Notes under the pieces: generated by a model
Seen by the model: the letters and a program-made list of their open reading frames with translations, nothing else
Database searches by the model: none
What the model was told of the DNA's origin: nothing
Shown here: positions 24,398-36,114 of the stretch, piece after piece
Position numbering within the stretch: the first letter of the stretch is position 1
Layout of the letters: the number at the start of each line of letters is the position of its first letter
Assembly: GCA_050084985.1 (NCBI GenBank)
Contig: JBITNC010000001.1
Coordinates: forward strand, 144,398,001 to 144,462,000
DNA from: Nageia nagi
Lineage: Eukaryota; Pinophyta
DNA length: 64,000 bases
Direction of reading: 5' to 3'
Made by a program: the position numbers and the translations under genes

Positions 24398-26653
24398 AAA
24401 ATCTCCTACTAGACCCCCCACCCCTACACTAGAACTAGTAGCCCTGCTAGATGTGCCACCCCCGCACCGTGCCTTGTACTTCTCTGCGCGTGCCTTCTCC
24501 TCACCGATCTGTCTCTCGACCTGGTGAAGCTGCTCATAGAGGACCTTGATTTCCTTGTTAGCTACCTGTAAGTCCTGATAGATATCGGCATAATCTCCTC
24601 CTCCAAATCGTAGATGACTCTGTAGTTCTCTAATCTCCTCATCTTTCTAACCGATTTGGCCACGCAGCTTAGCTATCTCAACCTCAGGATCTATGACATA
24701 GCATAAACATATCATGTTAGTTCCTTGCATATTATGAAAAACAAAAATTCAAAGCAAAGTAGAAGAGAAAATAGGTTACCATCATCATCCTCATCATAGT
24801 CTTCATCCTCCCAGTCTGATTCTATCTTATACTCAGGTTCATATTCATCCTGGTCTGGATCAGTCTCCTCATTGTTGTCATGACCTGCATCTAGAGATAT
24901 GTCACGAGCGTATGTAGAGCTACTCTCCCCTCCCCATCCTCCCATGGTGAAGGGAGTGTCCCATCCGGTCTCTGTGTCTCCTATGTCCTCATCCTCCCAT
25001 GCATCATCACCCGTGTCAGCATCGTGAATGCCTATGTGGTGAGGACGATGTGTCCTCCACCAGTCTAGATAGTCCTCTGTGTGATCGGGTCCATCTATGT
25101 CATCATCAACATCATAGTCAGAGTCCTCACTGGGGACTCCCAGTCTGGTACTGGCTCGTAATCCTCTAGGAGGTGCCTGCTACGATAGTAGCACACCACT
25201 ATCCTACAATCATCCGGTATACCCTACTGGAGGCTGAACTGATGGAGTACCCACTCTAGCCTGTACAGCTCAACTAAGGCCCTACGCACCTGTAGGTAGG
25301 TAGGGCATCTCACCCATGTCATCTCCTGTAGGTATTCCTCCCACTCTGGTACACCTCCCCGATAAGGATGCCAGTAGATCTGTACCTCCTGTAGTAGGTC
25401 AAGTCACACACGCCATCCCTCTAGGTCTATGCTAGGGAAGTCTGGTACCTCGATCGTTGCCCACCGTTGCCAGGTGGGTGCATCATCCAGCTGGTCTAGG
25501 GGTAGTATTGTCGGTCTAGAAATAGTGATGTGTTCATAGGCCCACACTTGCAGTATCATAGAGTGAGCCACCTATCTCCCCTTTCTCTCCACCTCTGCAA
25601 AGCCATGGAGATCATGATAAAGTTATGCCAGTATTACGGGGCACCATGCATATCGTTGTCTATGTATAACCATGTCCTGAATGATAGGTATCATACCCAC
25701 TGGGAAGGTCTCACTACTCTTGTCTGGATAGACAATAGCATCTAGAAGGTAGGCAATGAGGAGCCTCATCTGTAGGTCACCCCGTGCTGGAGGGTCCTCT
25801 GGCACATGTCTCACTAGGGACACACCTCTCTTTCTGTGATTTACTTCATCTGATCCTGTCAACCATGTAGCCCATACCTTTGCCTATTCCAAGCTTAGAA
25901 CAGGAATCATGTTCACTAGTTTCCCCCTGATAGGAAGTCTAGTGATCCTGTAGATATCCTCTAGGGTCACTATAATCTCACCGGTAAGAAGGTGAAAGGT
26001 GTTGGAATTTGGATCCCACCTCTCCATCAAAGCTGTAAGCATGTTGCAGTCATGAAACACATAGTCAGCAAATGCAAGGTGGCTGAATGAAATATCCTCT
26101 AGAATGCTCCGGGCTGCATCAGTTTGGGGCCACTGTTGGGCAGTGGTGAAGGCGGCACTCTTGCCGGATGGTCGCATAAGGTATGCACGGCTCTACAAGA
26201 AAAGAATGATGAAAGGCAATTCAGTATCAAGATGTGAAACACAAATAGCAAAAAAAAAATAGTACAGGAAAAAGAGGACCGCCCACGGTCTATGTCAGAG
26301 GAGAAGGATCGCCCACGGTCCAAACTAGGGTAGAAAGGACCGCCAGTGGTCCTATTTCCATGAATAAGGGCGGTAAAATTCAGGGTGCAGGTTCGTATGG
26401 GTAAGCATAAGGCAGCCATGGTACCGAAAGTTCAAAAAATAGACTAAAAAGAGAAAAATGTAGGGCTAGGGTATGTAACAAGAAAACCCTAGGGGCAATT
26501 CGAAAAAACTAGTGTATAGGCAGCTAAAAACTTGAAGACAAACAAAAACATAGCAAGAAAAAGGTAGAAGAGGTAGTGCACCTGATGACCAGCAGGAGAA
26601 TTAGCTGCTAAGGCAGCTCTGTGTCCCTCTCAGCGTGTGATCGATAGGGCCAT
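24398..26653 (-). pseudogene. Antisense plant mobile domain (PMD) gene, copy 1
   Basis: Three exons on the minus strand. Exon 1 (26653-26582) starts ATG, has one TGA, and ends CATCAG|GTGCAC. Exon 2 (26192-24780) begins after a CTTGTAG acceptor; it holds the PMD: SHLAFADYVFHDCNMLTALM, ERWDPNSNTFHL, TGEIIVTLEDIYRITRLPIR, then a Trp-rich middle and a long Asp/Glu-rich tail, ending GATGATG|GTAACC. Exon 3 (24690-24398) encodes a coiled coil (EVEIAKLRGQIG, LQVANKEIKVLYEQLHQ) and a Gly/Ser end. Several stops and at least one frameshift make it inactive. Introns lie where GT/AG signals place them in both copies. Confidence 0.85.
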
Positions 26654-27129
26654 AGCGTGCAGCATAGCAATACAGGAAGAATTATCTGGCGATAGTGACA
26701 AAAGCACCAGCTAAACCTCTATGAATCAGTCCCTCAAACTCAAGGATGCTCTCAGCTATGAAAATGATAGGGTGAACAAATGAGGAAGGGTGGGGCCCCT
26801 TTTATAAAAAAGGTTAGGGCACACACTTCAAGATAAATTTCGATTTGAGCATTTGGTGCATGTAGACCAGCAATTAGGCATCAGTCTAGAATCCAAGGGT
26901 GATTCGTAGGGACATGATTTTCATAGTTTTTGATGAATCTTCAAGGAAAGGACCACCCGCGGCCTTAGTGAAGACCACTGGTGTTCTAAGTCAGTGAGAA
27001 AGGACCGCTCACATCCCTTTATCTAGAAAATCAATTTATTAAGTATCATGAGTGCATCATAGGTGTTTGGTCAATGTTATATCCAGGAGAATATTGCTTT
27101 GAGTTTCATGTTTGCAGACCCGAGTGATC
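26654..27129. other. Spacer between PMD gene and minisatellite, copy 1
   Basis: Probable upstream region of the antisense gene. It holds TTTTATAAAAAAGG near 26810 and palindrome-type GGACC motifs near 26950-27010. No ORF. Confidence 0.6.
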
Positions 27130-28375
27130 AGATTATCATGCTTGTGAGTGGAGTCCAGCTCCCATGGTCATATTATCATGCTTGTGAGTGGAGTGCCAGC
27201 TCCCATAGTCAGCTTATCATGTTCTTGTGAGTGGAGTCCAGCTCCCATAGTCAGCTTATCATGTGCCTATGAGTGGAGTGCCAGCTCCCATAGTCAGCTT
27301 ATCATGTGCCTATGAGTGGAGTCCAGCTCCCATAGTCAGATTATCATGCTTGTGAGTGGAGTGCCAGCTCCCATAGTTAGCTTATCATGTGCTTGTGAGT
27401 GGAGTCTAGCTCCCATAATCAGCTTATCATGTGCCTATGAGTGGAGTGCCAGCTCCCATAGTCAGCTTATCATGTGCCTATGAGTGGAGTCCAGCTCCCA
27501 TAGTCAGATTATCATGCTTGTGAGTGGAGTTCCAGCTCCCGTGGTCAGATTATCATGCTTATGAGTGGAGTCCAGCTCCCATAGTCAGCTTATCATGTGC
27601 CTATGAGTGGAGTGCCAGCTCCCATAGTCAGCTTATCATGTGCCTATGAGTGGAGTCCAGCTCTCATAGTCAGATTATCATGCTTGTGAGTGGAGTCCAG
27701 CTCCCATAGTCAGCTTATCATGTGCCTATGAGTGGAGTGCCAGCTCCCATAGTTAGCTTATCATGTGCCTATGAGTGGAGTCTAGCTCCCATAGTCATAT
27801 TATCATGCTTGTGAGTGGAGTTCCAGCTCCTGTGGTCAGATTATCATGCTTGTGAGTGGAGTCCAGCTCCCATAGTTAGCTTATCATGTGCCTATAAGTG
27901 GAGTCCAGCTCCCATAGTCAAATTATCATGCTTGTGAGTGGAGTCCAGCTCCCATAGTCAGCTTATCATGTGCCTATGAGTGGAGTGCTAGCTCCCATAG
28001 TCAGCTTATCATGTGCCTATGAGTGGAGTCCAGCTCCCATAGTCAGATTATCATGCTTGTGAGTGGAGTTCCAGCTCCCGTGGTCAGATTATCATGCTTG
28101 TGAGTGGATTCCAGCTCCCATAGTCAGCTTATCATGTGCCTATGAGTGGAGTCCAGCTCCCATAGTCAGCTTATCATGTGCCTATGAGTGGAGTGCCAGC
28201 TCCCATAGTCAGCTTATCATGTGCCTATGAGTGGAGTCCAGCTCCCATAGTCAGATTATCATGCTTGTGAGTGGATTTCCAGCTCCCGTGGTCAGATTAT
28301 CACACTTATGAGTGGAGTTCCAGCTCCCATTATCAGTTTATCATGCCTCTTGGTGGAGTGTCAGCTTCATTAGTT
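27130..28375 (+). repeat. Minisatellite, ~30 units of 40-43 bp, copy 1
   Basis: Units alternate between ATTATCATGCTTGTGAGTGG and CTTATCATGTGCCTATGAGT types, each followed by AGT-n-CCAGCTCCCATAGTCAG. GGAG and CTCC inside each unit can pair. The unit types recur in a four-unit order of ~166 bp, a higher-order repeat. Confidence 0.95.
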
Positions 28376-28389
28376 TATCACTTATTTTG

Positions 28390-28945
28390 CGAAGTTCAGT
28401 TCTTATGCAACTGCAGTATACTTCTTTGTGCGAAGGCTCAGTTGTGTGGAACTTAGCTCTCACATATCAGCTTATCACTTGTTTTGCAGAGTTTGGTTCT
28501 TATGCAACTGGAGTACACCTCTCGGTGTGAAGGCTTAGTTGTGTGGAACTTAGCTCTCACATATTAGCTTATCATTATTTTGCGAAGTTCGGTTCTTATG
28601 CAACTGGAGTACACCTCTTGGTGTGAAGGCTCAGTTGTGTGGAACTTAGCTCTCACATATCAGCTTATCATTGTTTTGCAGAGTTCGGTTCTTATGCAAC
28701 TGGAGTACACCTCTCAGTGTGAAGGCTCAGTTGTGTGGAACTTAGCTCTCACATATCAGCTTATCATTATTTTGTGGAGTTCGGTTCTTATGCAACTGCA
28801 GTATACTTCTTTGTGCGAAGGCTCAGTTGTGTGGAACTTAGCTCTCACATATCAGCTTATCATTGTTTTGTGAAGTTTGATTCTTATGCAACTGGAGTAC
28901 ACCTCTTGGTGCGAAGGCTCAGTTGTGTGGAACTTAGCTCTCCCC
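28390..28945 (+). repeat. Six tandem 96-bp repeats, copy 1
   Basis: GGTTCTTATGCAACTGGAGT recurs at about 28397, 28494, 28590, 28686, 28782 and 28878, with AAGGCTCAGTTGTGTGGAAC and CACATATCAGCTTATCA in each unit. The shared TCAGCTTATCA suggests it derives from the neighbouring minisatellite. Confidence 0.95.
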
Positions 28946-28954
28946 TATGTGTGG

Positions 28955-29125
28955 TTATGATTATCATGTCTTGTCTTGTGAGTTGGTCATGTGTGTTATC
29001 ATGTCTTGTGAGTTGATCATGTGTGTTATCATGTCTTGTCTTGTGAGTTGATCATGTGTGTTATCATGTCTTATCATGTGTTTGTCATGTGTTGTCATGC
29101 TTTGTCTTGTGATGTGGTCTTGTCA
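28955..29125 (+). repeat. TG/TC-rich short tandem repeats, copy 1
   Basis: Imperfect repeats of TTATCATGTCTTGTGAGTTG and ATCATGTGTG, ~25-35 bp period, decaying into TTGTCATGTG runs. Confidence 0.85.
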
Positions 29126-29471
29126 AATTGTCATCCGATCGACATGTGTGGTCAAGTCGTCTGTCCTGTCATTGTCATGTGTGTTGTCAAGTTTGTTATC
29201 TTGGGTCATCAGCATTGTGGCAAGATTATCAGCTTATCAGATTATCAGACATATCAGGCTATCACCTCCTACAACAAAATGCAAGGGGCAAGCATGCCCA
29301 AGGTAATATCAAAAGGGAGTTTTCTCAACCTATATCTAGCTTTATCATGATGTTGTTTAAGTTTAGAATGGTTAATGTTTATCATTGCTTATCAAAATTG
29401 TTTGCTATGATATTGTGTTTTACTTTGAATGCAAAATCTCAAGTCACCTCATGATTCTTTCGATTTCACAT

Positions 29472-29486
29472 CCAAAGTGGGGCATC
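29472..29486 (+). other. Polypurine tract region before LTR 2
   Basis: CCAAAGTGGGGCATC directly precedes LTR 2; the same sequence precedes LTR 3 at 46853. Confidence 0.7.
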
Positions 29487-30426
29487 TGTTAACACATAAA
29501 AATGATTTTATGTTTTTTAAATCAATAAATTAATGAAATATGCTTGGTCTAACTATATGTCTTGAATGGATTAAAGTGATAATATCAATGTTTGGCTTGA
29601 ATATGAATATTGTATGGGTTATCTTGAATATTTCATGGGTTATCTTGAATATTGCATGAGTTATCTTGAATATTGCATGGGTTATCTTGAATATTGCATG
29701 GGTTATCTTGAATATTGCATGGGTTATCTTGAGTATTGCATGAATTATCTTGTTTATTGATGTGTTTATCTTAAATTTTGTGAATTAACCTTATTTATGT
29801 GGATGCATGTCGACCTATGGGCGGTATTATCTATTATCTATATAAATAAGGGATCTAATAGTAAGTCCACAAGAACAAGGATACACATGATCCCACGTAT
29901 GGTCTTGTAAGTGGCTACCCTTTAAGGTATCTCTTGGTACCACCTACAAGGCTGTGGTTTGTGTGCTTCCTTACGCAAGCTCTCCTGACATCTGCGATCA
30001 AGTCTGATATTATACTACTATCTGAGATATCTATACTGAAGATCTGGACCTAACTAAGAGGTCAAAGCTATCAAAACAAAGGATGTCGATGCTCCTTCGT
30101 GAATGGAAGAACACCATCGGTGCTATTATATCACTGAAATGGATCGCCTACAGTCCTATTTTGGCATCCTTGCAGGTCACGATGCTGTTGGAAAGGTAGC
30201 TCATCATCAGTATATCACCAATATCTGCATCTTTCATTGTCAGGTACGTTCCATGAGGTAAGTACACAAATTACAGTCTTGGTTGGTACAATTACACTTC
30301 TGAATTGGTTATGTTGTTTATTGTTATCTAGAATAAATCGCTATCCGTAGCTTAAATACAGATAATATTAAGTTTGTAGATATTTGCCTGTTTATTTATT
30401 TGCATGCTCAATTTTATTTGTAAACA
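29487..30426 (+). repeat. LTR 2, shared middle LTR (940 bp)
   Basis: Full-length match to LTR 1 and LTR 3, starting TGTTAACACA and ending TGTAAACA. It is preceded by a polypurine tract and followed by a primer site, so it serves as 3' LTR of the first unit and 5' LTR of the second. Confidence 0.95.
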
Positions 30427-30518
30427 TTTGGTGAACCCGACGTGAACTCCACATCATTATACTAAAACCCTAAAGGTTTTAGTTAAGCCTAACATCTATT
30501 TTGTGAAGTGTTTTGAGT

Positions 30519-31661
30519 ATGGAGCAGCTTAAGTTATTCTTGCGTAGTCTTTCAAAAAGGGATTTGGATGAATTATTGGTAGAAATCAGACATGATGATC
30601 CAGAGGGATCCGGAGGAATGTAAAATAGCGCTGAGGGTGACAATAGTAATTTTTAGGCTACTATGGAAGGTATGCAGAGGCAGATAGACAGATTGGCAAG
30701 GAGATCAACGCCGCCTAATGATTCTTTCGAATTTGGTAGTCCCTTATGTGATGAGATTCGTAGACACATGCCACCATCCGACTACAAAGAGCCAACTTTC
30801 AGTAAGTTCAATGGGGAAGGAGACCCAAGAAGACATATACAAGGATTTAAGGATGAATGTGAACTCAAAATTGGTACAGACCAAAGATTACAAGCTAAAT
30901 TCTTCCCCCAGAGCTTGGAAGGAGATGCCCGAGAATGGTTTTATGCATTATCTGAAGGGTCCATCACATCGTTTGAGGAATTTAGTAATTTGTTTCTGGA
31001 GCAATATAAGCATAACATCAAGAAGGAAGTTATGCTATCAGATTTATGTGCTATCAAACAAGACAGTGATGAGCAACTAGACAAATTTGTTGTAAGGTTT
31101 AAGAAGACATGGTAGCAAGTGAAGACCATATTAACGGAAAAAGAGGTAAATAACATGTTCAAAGAAGTAGTTATACTACCCTTACAATCATATGTTATCG
31201 ATTATACACATCTTACATTTTTTGATATGACGTATAATCTGTTAGAGAAAGAAAAAGTCCTTGTGAAGCTAGGGCTTGTAAAATATGGTAATAGTGATAA
31301 GACAAAAGCAAAGGATAAGAAACCACAATCACCAAAGAAAGAGAAAGCTATCCATGTGGCTGAGAAGACAAGTGAGACGAAGGAAAATAGATATGTGAGA
31401 TTTCCCATACCTCCAAGACATATCCTAAAAGACCTTATGGAAAAAGGGTTATTACAACCTTTACCGAAGCGTGAGGAAGATCTAATAGCAGAAAAACCCC
31501 ATTGGTATAAGGAAGATAGATATTGTGAATATCATCAGACTAAAGGCCATGCTACTAATGGATGTGGAAATCTTAGGGATAGAATACAGAAGCTCATAGA
31601 AGATGGATTCTATGTATGTCCAGCATAGGGCAAAGATGCAGGAGAAGAACAGCAAATTAAT
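30519..31661 (+). pseudogene. gag, copy 2, N-terminal part (interrupted by copia D)
   Basis: Same protein as the gag at 22602. ATG at 30519; stops at TAA ~30621, TAG 30654-30656 (also present in copy 1), TAG 31113-31115 (Trp-Gln site) and TAG 31626-31628. The core KFNGEGDPRRHIQGF and KFFPQSLEGDAREWFYAL motifs and the CEYHQTKGHATNGC knuckle are kept. The reading is cut at 31661 by the TSD of copia D and its last ~25 codons are at 41108-41182. Confidence 0.9.
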
Positions 31662-33710
31662 TGTTGGACTTCGAGTGACACTAAGAGGGGGGGTGAATCA
31701 GTGTATATAAAAATAATCAATTTAACCTTCTTAAATAAAGATAGATTAGAAGCCAGAGAAAATTGAGCAAGCACACCAGTACATCACACAACACCAGATG
31801 TAACGAGGTTCACCAGATTGGCTACATCCCCGAAAATGACTGCTTGGACACCAATCCAAATCCAACCATTAAAGAAAGCTTGCAGATTCACAGCACCAAC
31901 TATGAAGGGTAGCACCAACTACCACTTTGCAAATAGCAGCACCTACTGCTTGGAGCACCAACTCCAGCTCTCAAGCACCCACTTGAGATAACATTCAAAA
32001 AGGAGGAAAGAATACAGTTCTAGAAGACCCTCAATGGTCTAGCTCTGATGTTAACTATTTTATCTCTGCACACAGCTCCAAAGTAACACACTTAAATAAT
32101 CACACTCCTATCTGCATATTCATTTGCTCACTTCACATTCTCCTGATACTCCCCTCTTCCGCCCTATTACCTCCACGACCACTCTTCTCTCCACACTTCT
32201 CTCCTCTTTCACGCTCTTACCACACTTCACCTGATGCTACCCTTCACACACATATTCCCACACTATCTCCTATCCATACTTTTCACATCCATTCCTACAG
32301 CTGTTACACATCAAGAAAACCCCAGGAATCTGTTCCTATCATGACACGTTATCAAAAACAAACTGAAAAGAAATCTTTATTTGTAACTGACAAATGCTCC
32401 TATTGCTCAAACAGAGTTGTTCAGACAAGTGTAACTCTTTCTTCACTGATTTTGAAGATTTTATAGTATCTGATTATTTCTGATAATCCCAAACTCTTTT
32501 CTTCTTCATAATGGTAGTTCTGGGTTTCTCTTGCCTTAGTTCTGAAGTCTCTTTCTATAGCCTAGAGCAATTGACTAGCTTACCGGATGTTTATTGTATA
32601 CACCATGATGTCATCATCTCCAGACTTCGGAAGAAGTTCCAAGGTATCTGCATGGCCTTTCAGACTTTTCAACACCAACTGCTAACATCATCTTCTCTAG
32701 ACTCCGAAAGTAGAGTAAAACGCTTCCTGCGATGTCTGAACTTTTATCTTCAGACTTTTATCTTCGAACTTTTCTCTCCGAACTTTTATCTCTGGACTTT
32801 TATCTCCGGACTTTTATCTCTGCACTTTTATCTCCGCACTTTTATCTTCAGACTTTTATCTCCGGACTTTTATCTTCAGACTTTTATCTCCAGACTTTTA
32901 TCTCCGGACTTTTATCTTCGAACTTTTATCTCCGGACTTTTATCTCCGGACTTTTCTCTCCGGACTTTTATCTCCGGACTTTTATCTTCAGACTTTTATC
33001 TCTGGACTTTTATCTTCGGACTTTTATCTCTGAACTTTTATCTTCGGACTCTTATCTCTAGACTTTTATCTCCGAACTTTTATCTTCGTACTTTTATTTT
33101 TGGACTTTTATCTCCGGACTTTTATCTCCGGACTTTTCTCTCCGGACTTTTATCTTCGTACTTTTATCTCTGGACTTTTATCTTCGCACTTTTATTTCTG
33201 AACTTTTATCTTCGGACTTTTATCTTTGGAATTTTCTCTTCGCACTTTTATCTCTAGACTTTTATCTTCGCACTTTTATTTCTGGACTTTATATCTCCAG
33301 ACTTTTATCTCCGAACTTTTCTCTCCGAACTTTTATCTTCGCACTTTTATCTCTGGACTTTTATCTTTGCACTTTTATCTTCGGACTTTTATCTTTGCAC
33401 TTTTATTTCCGGACTTTTATCTCCAGAATTTTATTCACCCCTTGCTGACCTCATCATCTCCGGAACCCAGTTTCATTCAAAAATGTGAACATCGTTCTTC
33501 CTATGACATCATCTTCATGCTTCCGGAATGCTCTACTCACTTTCTTCGGAACTTGGTTTTTTCCACAACTGAGCTTTTATCATTTCATTCTGAAATGCTT
33601 AATTTACTAACCCTGACTTTTCAATTCTCCTTGCTGACCTCATCACCTCTGGAACCCGGTCTTTACCAAAACCACGTGTTGACAACAATGACAAACACAC
33701 ATGCTCAACA
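31662..33710 (-). repeat. 3' LTR of copia D (2049 bp)
   Basis: In element orientation it starts TGTTGAGCAT after the polypurine tract and ends AGTCCAACA. It matches 39077-41102 throughout, including the 14-bp repeat block. Confidence 0.95.
32735..33440 (-). repeat. 14-bp tandem repeats in copia D 3' LTR (U3)
   Basis: About 50 units, minus-strand consensus AAAAGTCCGGAGAT, with variants at TCCGGA. Because 14 is not a multiple of 3 and the unit lacks stops, open frames of 200-280 codons appear on the plus strand; these are artefacts. Confidence 0.95.
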
Positions 33711-33724
33711 ATCTCCCCCTTTGG
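33711..33724 (-). other. Polypurine tract, copia D
   Basis: Minus strand CCAAAGGGGGAGAT directly before the 3' LTR start TGTTGAGC, a typical copia plus-strand primer. Confidence 0.9.
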
Positions 33725-33936
33725 AATTATTGGCAACACCACTTGATCAGACACCAGCATCAGGACTTTTCTCTCCCCCTTTGTCAATAATAACAAAGGG
33801 CATTTACAGACTCCCCCTGAGTCCATACATGACAATCTCAGGAAATCAGTAGTATGCATACAAAAACAAGATACACAGAAGCAACATAGGAAGGAAGAAA
33901 TAAACACTCCCCTGAGAATGTGACGTCCAGAACTAG

Positions 33937-36111
33937 CTAATGCGTGGGAAGTACAACAACTCCTAGCTTGTTTCGAAAATATTCGAAGATGTCTTTGGGC
34001 AAAGGCTTTGTAAAGATGTCTGCTACTTGCTCTATGGTTAGAACAAAATCCAACTGTACTTCTCCTTGCACCACTCTTTCTTTTAGAAAGTGATATCTGA
34101 TTGCTATATGCTTTGTTCGTGAGTGCATAACAAGATTTTTTGAGATATTGATTGCACTTGTGTTATCACATAGAACTGATATGGGCTCGTTAATCTGTAT
34201 ACCAAAATCTTTTAGCATCTGCTTCATCCATAGAATCTGTGTGCAGCAAGAAGTTGTTGCTATATACTCTGCTTCTGCTGTAGATAGGGATACTGAGTCT
34301 TGCTTTTTACTATGCTAGCCAACAAGATTATTACCCAAATAAAATGCTCCTCCACTGGTGCTCTTCCTATCATCCACACATCCTGCCCAGTCTACATCTG
34401 AAAAGGCAATAGGTGTAAAGTCCTTTCCTCTAGGATACCATAAACCATATTCTACTGTGCCTTTGAGATATCTGAATATTCTCTTTACTGCAGTAACATG
34501 TGTTTCTTTGGGATTTGCTTGAAATCGAGCAACCATACATACTGCTTGAAGAATATCCGGTCTAGTAGCTGTCAAATATAATAAACTTCCAATCATTGAC
34601 CTGTATTGTGTTTGATCTACTATTGGTGCTTTATCATCCTTGCTTAATTTGTAGCTTTTCGTCATAGGGGTGCTCACAGGTTTACAGTCTTCCATGGTAA
34701 ACTTCTTCAGCATCTCCTTAACATACTTGGTTTGAGAAATGAACATGCCATTCTTCAACTGATTGATTTGTAGGCCGAGAAAGAATGCAAGCTCACCTAT
34801 CATAGACATCTCGAATTCTGTTTACATGTTGTCAGCAAGATTTTTACATAGCTCATTCTTGCTTCCTCCAAAGATTATATCATCTACATAGACAACAAAA
34901 ATTAGATGATTTTCCTTTTCTGATTTAATGTATAAATTGCTATCCACCATTCCTTTTCTAAAGCCTTGCTGCTGAAGATATGTATCAAGTCTGGAGTACC
35001 ATGCTCGAGGTGCTTATTTTAAACCATACAGAGCCTTCTTTAGTTTGCATACCAGATTAGGATTCTCTCCCAATTGGAAACCATCTGGCTGTTCAATATA
35101 GACTTCTTCCTCAATTTTGCCATTTAGAAAGGCTGATTTTACATCCATTTGATAAACTTTAAAGTTTTTATACACTGCAAAAGCTAAAAACATGTGAATA
35201 GCTTCTAATCTGGCCACAGGTGCAAAAGTTTCTTCAAAATCAATTCCTTCAACTTGAGCATATCCCTTGCAAACAAGTCTAGCTTTATTTCGAACCACTA
35301 TCCCATCTTCATTCAACTTATTACGAAAAATCCACTTTATGCCAATCACATTTTTGTTGGCTGTTCTAGGAACGAGTTCCCATGTTTCATTCTTTTCAAT
35401 TTGAGTGAGTTCTTCCTCCATTGCTTTTATCCAACTTTCATCTTGGCTAGCTTCTGAGACATTTTTAGGCTCTATTCTGGATAGGAGAGAATAGGTGCTT
35501 GAAACCCCTCTGCGAGTTTGGATGCCTGTATGAAACTCACTGATGATTTGCTCTTGTGGATGATCCTTGTGCCATCTATTTGGTGGAGTTTTTGAATTTT
35601 CATCTTCTTCCGACTCATTTTCTAAAACACCATTTGAGTTACTTGGTGAATTTGAATCTTTTAGTTTCTTTACTTGTGATTGCTGTACATGAGGCTTAGA
35701 TTTGTTTTTATTCTTTTTGTCTTCTTCAATTGAATCTTGATAGGCAGGAAGATCATCATCATCATTTCTCTCGGGAAGATCTCTTTGCTCATCAATGCGA
35801 ACATCAGCACTATCAATGATTGTTTTTGTCCTTTTATTGTAACACCTGTATGCTTTGCTCTTCGAAGAGTAACCAAGAAAGATACCTTCATCAGATCTAT
35901 CCTCAAACTTTCCTAAATTTTCTTCTATTCTCTTGATATAGCATTTGCTGCCAAAGATCCTGAAGTGCCTCACTGTAGCTCTTCTTCCAAACCATAATTC
36001 ATATGGTGTTCTATCCTCATGTGGTCGCATCATACATCTATTTTGAATATGCACTGCAGTATGCACTGCTTCTTTCCAGAACCTATTAGCAACCTTGCTT
36101 TCTATCAGCAT
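33937..36111 (-). pseudogene. copia D reverse transcriptase and RNase H
   Basis: One frame with stops at 35014 (TAA after ALYGLK), 34822 (TAA) and 34315 (TAG at a Trp site). RT motifs: [39 protein letters not shown], and an intact catalytic YVDD box at 34879-34890. RNase H: WAGCVDDRKSTSGG, SVSLSTAEAEYIATT, RTKHIAIRYHFLKE and IFTKPLPKD. Each stop differs from the expected codon by a C-to-T or G-to-A change. The upstream part (36111-~35450) is the integrase C-terminus and an acidic linker. Confidence 0.95.
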
Positions 36112-36114
36112 GGT

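Noticed and set aside
27130-28375. Regularly spaced repeats resembling a CRISPR array
   Set aside because: Units are head-to-tail with no unique spacers, in plant retroelement DNA.
28271-29454. Several overlapping plus-strand ORFs (and 45651-46835)
   Set aside because: They follow the 96-bp (a multiple of 3) and short repeats of the element and have no independent coding signal.
21571-30426. First unit as an independent complete element
   Set aside because: LTR 2 has no TSD of its own: bases before 29487 are the polypurine tract and bases after 30426 are a primer site. The matching TSD is at the outer ends of LTR 1 and LTR 3.
32511-33852. Plus-strand ORFs of 248, 109 and 208 codons (also 39993-40841, 282 codons)
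   Set aside because: Products of a 14-bp tandem repeat without stops; all frames give the same Phe/Leu/Ser-rich pattern. They lie in copia LTRs.
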